From assembly GCF_016925675.1 (NCBI RefSeq), contig NZ_CP070506.1, positions 3,904,501 to 3,968,500 on the forward strand: a stretch of 64,000 bases of DNA. Reading direction: 5' to 3'. The notes under the pieces are model-generated. The model worked only from the letters and a program-made list of their open reading frames with translations, made no database searches and was not told where the DNA came from. Both the position numbers and the translations under genes were made by a program. Shown piece by piece: positions 57,051-64,000 of the stretch. The DNA comes from Pseudomonas hygromyciniae. Its GTDB lineage: Bacteria; Pseudomonadota; Gammaproteobacteria; Pseudomonadales; Pseudomonadaceae. Every line of letters starts with the position of its first letter. Position 1 is the stretch's first letter.

Positions 57051-57815
57051 TTAGCGTTCGGCCCAGACCACCAGCACGTCGGTGCTGAAGGTGCCGTCGG
57101 CTTGAATCTCGAAATAATCGCGGACTTCCTGGCCCATCGCCTTTTGCAGCTCCAGGATCGCGGCGCGCAATACCTCTGGCGTGCGCATGCGCTCGACCCA
57201 CGAGGTGTATTCCAGGCGCAGGCGCTGACGACTGCTATTGCGTACATGCAAGCCGGCTTCGCTGAGCTGGCGCATCCACTCGCCAGCGGAGTAATCGCGC
57301 ACATGGCTGGTGTCGCGCAGCACTTCGACGGTTTGCAGGTAAGTGTCCAACAGCGGGCTGCCCGGTGACAAGACGTCGACAAATGCCGCCACGCCGCCCG
57401 GCTTGAGCACCCGGCGCACTTCGCGCAGCGCCAGGCCCAGGTCGCTCCAGTGATGGGCCGAGTAGCGGCTGAACACGAAGTCGAACTCGCCATCGGCAAA
57501 CGGCAGACGCTCGGCGGCGCCGTGCAGGGTGCGGATATTGTCCAGGCCACGGTCTGCGGCAGCAGCGGCGACCACGTCGAGCATTTGCTGCGACAGGTCG
57601 TAGGCCACCACTTCTTTGACCAACGGTGCCACGTGAAAACTCACGTGACCGGCGCCACAGCCCAGGTCCAACAGCCGCGCATCACCCTGCCCGGCCAGTT
57701 CGGCCTGCAGCAGTGCGAATTCGGTACCCTGGGCGTGCACGGCACTGCTCAGGTAGGCCGAGGCCTGTTCACCGAATTGTTTTTGCACGACTTGGGTGTG
57801 GGCGGTGCTGGTCAT
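57051..57815 (-). CDS. class I SAM-dependent methyltransferase, UbiE-like
   Basis: A 254-residue methyltransferase starting MTSTAHTQVVQKQFGEQASA. The SAM motif LLDLGCGAGHVSFHVAPLVK is near residue 48, FVFSRYSAHHWSDLGLALRE follows and REVRRVLKPGGVAAFVDV is motif III. Similar to UbiE/Methyltransf_11 proteins acting on small molecules; the substrate is unknown. It is inserted between leuD and leuB, a placement shared with Pseudomonas aeruginosa, and has a REP just upstream. Confidence 0.88.
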   Translation of the reverse strand: MTSTAHTQVVQKQFGEQASAYLSSAVHAQGTEFALLQAELAGQGDARLLDLGCGAGHVSFHVAPLVKEVVAYDLSQQMLDVVAAAAADRGLDNIRTLHGAAERLPFADGEFDFVFSRYSAHHWSDLGLALREVRRVLKPGGVAAFVDVLSPGSPLLDTYLQTVEVLRDTSHVRDYSAGEWMRQLSEAGLHVRNSSRQRLRLEYTSWVERMRTPEVLRAAILELQKAMGQEVRDYFEIQADGTFSTDVLVVWAER

Positions 57816-57850
57816 GGTGATGCTCCTGGCTTTTGTGTTGTTCATACCGG

Positions 57851-57941
57851 CCCTTTCGCGAGCAAGCCCGCTCCCACACTCGACCGAGTTCCTTCAGTTG
57901 AAATGCGATCAAATGTGGGAGCGGGCTTGCTCGCGAAGGGG
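57851..57941. repeat. REP-like inverted repeat
   Basis: CCCTTTCGCGAGCAAGCCCGCTCCCACA faces its near-perfect complement across about 35 bases, between leuD and the methyltransferase gene. Same family as 54594-54673. Confidence 0.9.
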
Positions 57942-57961
57942 CCAGTCCAGCCTACATAGAA

Positions 57962-58606
57962 TTACGCATCACGAAACAACCAAGGCTGGCTCGCCCGATG
58001 CTTGGCTTCAAACGCCGCAATGGCATCGCCATCCTGCAAGGTCAGGCCGATATCATCGAGGCCGTTGATCAGGCAGTGCTTACGGAACGCATCCACTTCA
58101 AAGTGATACACCTTGCCGTCCGGACGGGTCACGGTTTGCGCCGCGAGGTCGACGGTCAATTGGTAGCCCACATTGGCTTCCACTTGCTGGAACAACTCGT
58201 CCACTTCGGCATCGCTCAAGATGATCGGCAGCAAGCCGTTCTTGAAGCTGTTGTTGAAGAAGATATCGGCGTAGCTCGGCGCGATGATGCTGCGAAAGCC
58301 ATATTCTTCCAGGGCCCAGGGCGCATGCTCACGGCTGGAACCGCAGCCGAAGTTTTCCCGGGCCAGCAATACGCTGGCGCCCTGGTAGCGCTCGGCATTG
58401 AGCACGAAGTCTTTGTTCAGCGGGCGCTTGGAGTTGTCCTGATAGGCGTAGCCCACGTCCAGGTAGCGCCACTCGTCGAACAGGTTCGGGCCGAAACCGG
58501 TGCGTTTGATCGACTTCAAGAACTGCTTGGGGATGATCTGGTCGGTGTCCACGTTGGCACGGTCCAACGGTGCGACAAGACCTGTGTGTTGGGTAAAAGC
58601 TCTCAT
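57962..58606 (-). CDS. leuD: 3-isopropylmalate dehydratase small subunit
   Basis: A 214-residue swivel-domain subunit, [20 protein letters not shown]. The substrate-binding [20 protein letters not shown] motif is clear. With LeuC it isomerises 2-isopropylmalate. Ten bases after leuC, hence one operon. Confidence 0.97.
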   Translation of the reverse strand: MRAFTQHTGLVAPLDRANVDTDQIIPKQFLKSIKRTGFGPNLFDEWRYLDVGYAYQDNSKRPLNKDFVLNAERYQGASVLLARENFGCGSSREHAPWALEEYGFRSIIAPSYADIFFNNSFKNGLLPIILSDAEVDELFQQVEANVGYQLTVDLAAQTVTRPDGKVYHFEVDAFRKHCLINGLDDIGLTLQDGDAIAAFEAKHRASQPWLFRDA

Positions 58607-58616
58607 CGGGTATTCC

Positions 58617-60035
58617 TCAGATCAATTCGCGAACGTCGATGAAACGACCGTTGACGGCAGCCGCAGCGGCCATGGCCGGGCTGACCAGGTGAGTACGGCC
58701 ACCGGCGCCCTGACGCCCTTCGAAGTTACGGTTGGAGGTGGACGCGCAATGCTCGCCGGACTCCAAACGGTCCGGGTTCATCGCCAGGCACATCGAACAG
58801 CCCGGCTCGCGCCATTCAAAACCGGCTTCGAGGAAGATCTTGTCCAGGCCTTCGGCTTCGGCCTGGGCCTTCACCAGGCCCGAACCTGGCACCACAATGG
58901 CTTGCTTGATGGTCGCGGCCACCTTACGGCCCTTGGCGATCACCGCCGCGGCGCGCAGGTCTTCGATCCGCGAGTTGGTGCAGGAGCCGATAAACACGCG
59001 GTCCAACTGGATGTCGGTAATCGCCTGGTTGGCTTTCAAGCCCATGTACTTCAAGGCACGCTCAATGGAGCCGCGCTTGACCAGGTCAGCTTCCTTGGCC
59101 GGGTCCGGCACGTTCTGGTCAACGGCCAGGACCATTTCCGGCGAGGTGCCCCAGCTGACTTGTGGCTTGATTTGGGCAGCGTCGAGCTCGACCACGGTGT
59201 CGAACACCGCATCCTTATCGGAAACCAGGTCTTTCCAGGCCTCCACAGCGGCATCCCAATCGGCGCCTTGCGGAGCGAATGGACGGCCCTTGACGTATTC
59301 GACGGTTTTTTCATCCGCCGCCACCATGCCCACACGGGCACCGGCTTCGATGGACATGTTGCAGATGGTCATGCGCCCTTCGATGGACAAATCGCGAATC
59401 GCGCTGCCGGCGAACTCGATGGCATGGCCGTTACCGCCGGCGGTGCCGATCTTGCCGATCACGGCCAGCACGATGTCCTTGGCGGTCACGCCAAAGGGCA
59501 AGGTGCCTTCGACCAACACCAGCATGTTCTTCATTTTCTTCGCGACCAGGCACTGGGTGGCGAACACATGCTCCACCTCGGAGGTGCCGATACCGTGGGC
59601 CAGGGCGCCGAACGCACCGTGAGTCGAGGTATGGGAGTCGCCGCAGACCACGGTCATGCCCGGCAAGGTTGCACCCTGCTCCGGGCCGATAACGTGGACG
59701 ATGCCCTGGCGCACGTCATTCATCTTGAACTCGGTAATGCCGTACTCGTCGCAATAGTCGTCGAGGGTCTGGACCTGCAAACGCGAGACCTGGTCGGCAA
59801 TGGCTTCGATGCCGCCTTTGCGCTCCGGGGTGGTCGGCACGTTGTGGTCCGGGGTGGCGATGATCGAGTCGACGCGCCAAGGCTTGCGCCCGGCCAGTCG
59901 CAGGCCTTCGAACGCTTGGGGCGAGGTCACTTCATGGATGATGTGACGGTCGATGTAGATCAGCGATGACCCATCATCGCGCCGTTTCACTTCATGGGAA
60001 TCCCAGAGTTTGTCGTAAAGCGTTTTGCCGGCCAT
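58617..60035 (-). CDS. leuC: 3-isopropylmalate dehydratase large subunit
   Basis: A 472-residue aconitase-type subunit starting [20 protein letters not shown] at 60035. The iron-sulphur cluster ligands are Cys in [17 protein letters not shown] and the pair in [40 protein letters not shown] is the other family signature. First gene of leuCD, divergent from a LysR regulator across 147 bases. Confidence 0.97.
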   Translation of the reverse strand: MAGKTLYDKLWDSHEVKRRDDGSSLIYIDRHIIHEVTSPQAFEGLRLAGRKPWRVDSIIATPDHNVPTTPERKGGIEAIADQVSRLQVQTLDDYCDEYGITEFKMNDVRQGIVHVIGPEQGATLPGMTVVCGDSHTSTHGAFGALAHGIGTSEVEHVFATQCLVAKKMKNMLVLVEGTLPFGVTAKDIVLAVIGKIGTAGGNGHAIEFAGSAIRDLSIEGRMTICNMSIEAGARVGMVAADEKTVEYVKGRPFAPQGADWDAAVEAWKDLVSDKDAVFDTVVELDAAQIKPQVSWGTSPEMVLAVDQNVPDPAKEADLVKRGSIERALKYMGLKANQAITDIQLDRVFIGSCTNSRIEDLRAAAVIAKGRKVAATIKQAIVVPGSGLVKAQAEAEGLDKIFLEAGFEWREPGCSMCLAMNPDRLESGEHCASTSNRNFEGRQGAGGRTHLVSPAMAAAAAVNGRFIDVRELI

Positions 60036-60129
60036 CAGTCGGTCCTCATCAGCGTCTTTCCATGCCCTGGGCGTTGAACGATTCAATAACCCTTTGGCTT
60101 GTGAGGCTGATGCTATGGCGTTACATTAA

Positions 60130-60169
60130 ATAACTCAAATTCATATTTTTTCATGCTTTAGATAACTCA
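60130..60169. promoter_or_regulatory. paired ATAACTCA repeats in the leuC-LysR gap
   Basis: ATAACTCA occurs at 60130-60137 and again at 60162-60169, 32 bases apart (about three helical turns) on either side of an AT-rich stretch. This is a plausible regulator site controlling leuC and the LysR gene. Confidence 0.45.
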
Positions 60170-60182
60170 CTGGAATACCACC

Positions 60183-61073
60183 ATGGATCTGGCCAACCTC
60201 AATGCCTTTATTGCTATCGCCGAAACCGGCAGCTTCTCCGGGGCCGGGGAACGCCTGCACCTGACGCAGCCGGCAATCAGCAAGCGCATCGCCGGCCTTG
60301 AGCAGCAACTGAAGGTGCGCCTGTTTGATCGACTGGGCCGTGAAGTTGGCCTGACAGAGGCCGGGCGCGCTCTGCTGCCTCGCGCCTATCAGATCCTCAA
60401 TGTGCTGGATGACACCCGTCGCGCCCTGACCAACCTGACCGGCGAAGTCAGCGGGCGCCTGACCCTGGCGACCAGCCATCACATCGGCCTGCACCGCCTG
60501 CCCCCGGTTTTGCGTACTTTCACCCGGGAATACCCGAACGTGGCGCTGGATATTCAGTTCCTGGACTCGGAGGTGGCCTACGAGGAAATCCTCCATGGCC
60601 GTGCCGAAGTGGCCGTCATCACCCTGGCGCCGGAGCCGCACAACCTGGTGCGGGCCACCCCGGTCTGGGACGACCCCCTGGATTTCGTGGTAGCGCCCGA
60701 GCATAGCCTGGCCAATAACGGCACTATCAGCCTTGCCGACATCGCCCGCCATCCGGCGGTTTTCCCCGGCGGCAATACCTTTACCCACCATATCGTGCAC
60801 CGGCTGTTCGAGGCCCAGGGCCTGACGCCGAACATCGCCATGAGCACCAACTACCTGGAAACCATCAAGATGATGGTCTCCATCGGCCTGGCCTGGAGCG
60901 TGTTGCCGCGCACTATGCTTGATGATCAAGTGGCCAGTATCGCTTTGCCGGGCATACAGCTCAGTCGCCAGCTAGGCTATATCGTGCACACCGAAAGGAC
61001 GCTGTCGAACGCTGCGCGGGCTTTCATGAGCCTATTGGATGCACAGGTCGATCCGGCTGGGATGCCGGCATGA
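60183..61073 (+). CDS. LysR-family transcriptional regulator
   Basis: A 296-residue regulator. N-terminal helix-turn-helix MDLANLNAFIAIAETGSFSG and LTQPAISKRIAGLEQQLKVR, then a substrate-binding domain with GRLTLATSHHIGLHRLPPVL and FVVAPEHSLANNGTISLADI. It is divergent from leuC, the normal geometry for a LysR protein and its target, and the same neighbour is conserved in pseudomonads. Control of leuCD is inferred from position; the effector is unknown. Confidence 0.92.
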   Translation: MDLANLNAFIAIAETGSFSGAGERLHLTQPAISKRIAGLEQQLKVRLFDRLGREVGLTEAGRALLPRAYQILNVLDDTRRALTNLTGEVSGRLTLATSHHIGLHRLPPVLRTFTREYPNVALDIQFLDSEVAYEEILHGRAEVAVITLAPEPHNLVRATPVWDDPLDFVVAPEHSLANNGTISLADIARHPAVFPGGNTFTHHIVHRLFEAQGLTPNIAMSTNYLETIKMMVSIGLAWSVLPRTMLDDQVASIALPGIQLSRQLGYIVHTERTLSNAARAFMSLLDAQVDPAGMPA

Positions 61074-61136
61074 GGCCGTGCGGCCTGTAGACCCTGCTCC
61101 CGCGCCGAATGCCCATCGAGCCAAGGCCCCTTGATA

Positions 61137-64000
61137 ATGCCCAACCCCGTCGATCCCATGCCGCCGCTGCCTCGTATTCACGCCCTGGACCCCCAGCAGG
61201 CGGAACAAAGCTGGGAAAGCGCCCCGCAGCTGCTGGCGGCGCTCAATGCCGCGCGGCTCGGCGCCTGGAGCTGGGATATCGACAGCGGGCGGATCAGTTG
61301 GTCGCGCGGCACCCAGGCGCTGTTTGGTTTCGACCCCCCGCCAGCCGCTGCCCAAGGACCTGGATTACCTCGACCTGCTGCCCCCCCGAGGACCGCGGAC
61401 GGGTGATCCGGGCGTTCCATGCGGCACTCACAGGCGAACCCTTCGGGCAGGCCATGCACCATCGCATCCAATGGCCCGACGGCAGCCTGCACTGGCTGGA
61501 GATCAACGGCAGCCTGCTGCCGGACCCGTCCGGGCGACGCCGCATGATCGGGGTTATTCGAGAAATCACCCATCAGCGCGAGCGCGAACAAGCCCTCAGC
61601 CACTCCGAAAAACGCTTCGCCACGCTGTTTCACCTGTGCCCGAACATGGTCCTGCTGACCCGCCAGGAAGACGGCCTGATCAGTGAGGCCAACGAGTATT
61701 TTGAAAGCCTGTTTGGCTGGCCGGTAACCGATGCCATTGGCCGCACGACCCTGGACCTGGGGCTGTGGGTGCATCCGGAACAACGAGCCCTGCTGGTCAA
61801 GGCCACCCAGCGCAAGGGCGAACCCATCACCATGGAGGTGCAGTTTCGCGCCAGTAATGGGCAGGTTCATGACGGCACACTGAGCGCGCAAAAGGTCGAA
61901 CTCGACGGCCAGGCCTACCTGATCAGCACCTTCCTCGACACCACCGAGCGCAAGAACGCCGAACAGGCCCTCAAGGACAGCCAGGAGCGCCTGGACCTGG
62001 CCCTGGATTCGGCCCAACTGGGCACCTGGGACTGGCATATCCCCAGCGGCATGCTCTATGGCTCCGCGCGGGCCGCACAGTTGCACGGCTTGGATCCGCA
62101 CCCGTTCCATGAGTCCTTCGATGCCTTTTTTGAAGGTATGCCCGATGAAGAGCGCGCCAGTATGCGCGACGCCTATCGCACCTTGCGGGAAGGCCCGGCA
62201 GGCAATTACCAACTGACCTACCGCGTGCAACTGGAAGACGGCAGTTCGCGCTACCTGGAAAGCCGCGCCCGCCTTTACCGTGACGCGCAGGGTGCGCCAC
62301 TGCGCATGGCCGGCACGCTGCTGGATATCACCGACCAGGTGGAGCGTGAACAGCGCCTGAGTGCCTCGGAAGAGAAGTTCGCCAGCCTGTTCCTCGCCAG
62401 TCCCGACCCGATCTGCGTCACACGCCTGGCCAGCGGCGAATTCATCGAAATCAATCCCAGCTTCAGCCAGACCTTTGGCTGGAAGGCCGCCGAAGTCATC
62501 AATCACACCGCCGAACAGATCGGCTTGTGGGATGAGCCGACCCAACGCCTGCAGCGCATCGAGCAGGTGATCCGCGAACAAGCGCTGAACAACGTGGCGA
62601 TCATCGTCCACCACAAGAATGGCCAGCGTCTGACCTGCATGATTTCCAGCCGGCTGATCACGGTCGGCAACCAGCCCTGCGTGGTCACTACCCTGCGCGA
62701 TATCACCCAGCAACAGCGCTCGGAAGCGGCGCTCAAGGCCAGCGAGGAAAAATTCGCCAAGGCCTTCCACTCAAGCCCCGACGCGGTATCCATTACCGAG
62801 CGTGACACCGGGCGCTACGTGGAGGTCAATGACGGTTTCTGTCGCCTGACCGGCTACCGCGCCGAGGAAGCCATTGGCCTGACCCTTTACCAGATCGGCA
62901 TCTGGGCCGATGACAACCAGCGCGCCGCACTGCTGGCCGAACTGCAGATCAAGGGTCGTATCCACCACCTGGATATGCTCTGGCACAACAAGCGCGGCGA
63001 GTTGCTGGCAGTGGAAGTGTCGGTCGAGCCCATTACCCTCAATGAAACGCCGTGCCTATTGCTCACGGCACGGGATGTCAGCCTGTTGAAAAGCGCGCAG
63101 GCGCAGATCCGCCACCTGGCCTATCACGACCCGCTGACCAACCTGCCCAACCGCGCATTACTGATGGACCGCCTGAGCCAGCAGATCGCCTTGCTCAAAC
63201 GCCACAACCTGCGCGGCGCGTTGCTGTTTCTGGATCTGGATCATTTCAAACACATCAACGATTCCCTCGGGCACCCGGTAGGCGATACCGTGCTGAAAAT
63301 CGTCACCGCGCGCCTGGAAGCCAGCGTACGCATGGAGGACACCGTGGCGCGCCTGGGCGGTGATGAATTCGTCGTACTGCTCAGCGGCCTGGAAGGTTCG
63401 CGAATGGAGGTCAGCAAACAGGTGCAGATGCTGTCCAACACCCTGCGAGAACTGCTGTCGGAACCGATGTTCCTCGATGGCCAGCGCTTACAGGTCACCC
63501 CCAGTATCGGTGTTGCGCTGATTCCCGACCACGGCTCGACCCCGGCGGACCTGCTCAAGCGCGCGGACATTGCCCTGTACCGGGCCAAGGATTCCGGGCG
63601 CAACACCACGCAGATGTTCCATAACAGCATGCAACGCACCGCCAGCGAGCGTCTGCGCATGGAGACGGACCTGCGCCTGGCGTTGTCGCGGGGCGAGTTC
63701 AGTGTGCACTACCAACCCCAGTTCGATGCCCGAGGCAATCGCATTGTCGGCGCCGAAGCCCTGGTGCGCTGGCAACATCCACAGTTGGGCGCACAATCAC
63801 CGACAGAGTTCATCAAGGTCCTGGAGGACAGCGGTCTGATCCTCGAGGTGGGCACCTGGATCCTCGATGAAGCCTGTGCCACCTTTGCCAGGCTGATTGC
63901 CGAGGGCCTGGTGAAGCCCGAGAGTTTCAGCCTGTGCGTGAACATCAGCCCCCGGCAGTTTCGCCAGAACGATTTTGTCGAACGGGTGGAACACAGCCTC
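61137..64000 (+). CDS. multi-PAS GGDEF-EAL cyclic-di-GMP protein, incomplete and frameshifted as sequenced
   Basis: The gene starts at the ATG at 61137 and runs off the right edge. Two extra C bases, in the runs at 61334-61339 and 61381-61387, break the frame; taking one from each gives a continuous protein of about 950 residues so far. About four PAS/PAC units (through residue 640) precede a GGDEF domain with intact GGDEF and an RMED inhibitory-site motif upstream. An EAL domain then begins (GEFSVHYQPQFDARGNRIVG, followed by AEALVRW) and is cut at 64000. No membrane segment or signal is seen, so it is a cytosolic sensor that may make or degrade cyclic-di-GMP. Confidence 0.85.

Noticed and set aside
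61178..62770. 530-codon minus-strand frame opposite the PAS region
   Set aside because: The plus strand gives four PAS units, GGDEF and EAL once two bases are corrected; the minus frame has no family pattern.

Overview
The window reads as chromosome of a fluorescens-group Pseudomonas. The evidence is high-GC codon use, the fixed block accD-trpF-truA-fimV-usg-asd-leuB-methyltransferase-leuD-leuC-LysR, the thrS-infC-rpmI-rplT-pheST-ihfA-merR block, an rsmE-type csrA, the DUF2388 and DUF1654 families, and REP-like inverted repeats in many intergenic gaps.

Layout. (1) 1-6150: an aromatic/aliphatic amine catabolism cluster, with a truncated FeaR-type regulator, DUF3156 protein, APC permease, outer-membrane porin, phenylacetaldehyde-type aldehyde dehydrogenase and a Rid-family protein. 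(2) 6500-9340: a short ORF coupled to a Yellow/royal-jelly-fold lipoprotein, a small DMT-like membrane protein, a fragment of a short-chain dehydrogenase and a DUF2388 protein. (3) 9344-14522: a decayed integrative element of about 5.2 kb. It is bounded by a 76-bp direct repeat whose inner copy abuts the CCA end of tRNA-Pro(GGG). It carries an excisionase, a broken integrase, a broken small membrane protein, an orphan Phd-like antitoxin remnant and an AT-rich fimbria-like gene. (4) 14521-22000: tRNA-Pro and the translation operon read on the minus strand. (5) 22300-24340: small exported proteins and a cold-shock protein. (6) 24357-31420: a ribose operon rbsBACRKD plus a periplasmic nucleoside hydrolase. 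(7) 31600-37200: ansB with a recognisable AauR box and sigma-54 promoter, a LexA-boxed DUF1654-endA pair, rsmE, a HAD phosphatase and a pcp-DUF979-DUF969 operon. (8) 39270-41412: four tRNA genes around a gamma-glutamylputrescine-oxidase-like gene. (9) 41520-60035: biosynthetic and housekeeping genes for Met, purine, folate, fatty acid, Trp, tRNA modification, cell pole, Asp-family and Leu functions. (10) 60183-64000: a LysR regulator divergent from leuC and an incomplete multi-PAS GGDEF-EAL protein.

How the parts work together. The amine cluster would import an amine, oxidise the derived aldehyde and respond through FeaR. The rbs operon with the nucleoside hydrolase would release ribose from nucleosides in the periplasm, then import and phosphorylate it. 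The leuCD/leuB set is interrupted only by a methyltransferase and a REP.

Caution. At least five places carry exactly one extra base in a G or C run, in otherwise intact genes: ansB, the oxidase at 39536, two in the GGDEF-EAL gene, and tRNA-Val. Sequencing or assembly error is the simplest explanation there. The lesions in the 9.3-14.5 kb island are of mixed type and look like genuine decay. I found no CRISPR array, rRNA or intact insertion sequence, and no clearly new multi-gene system.
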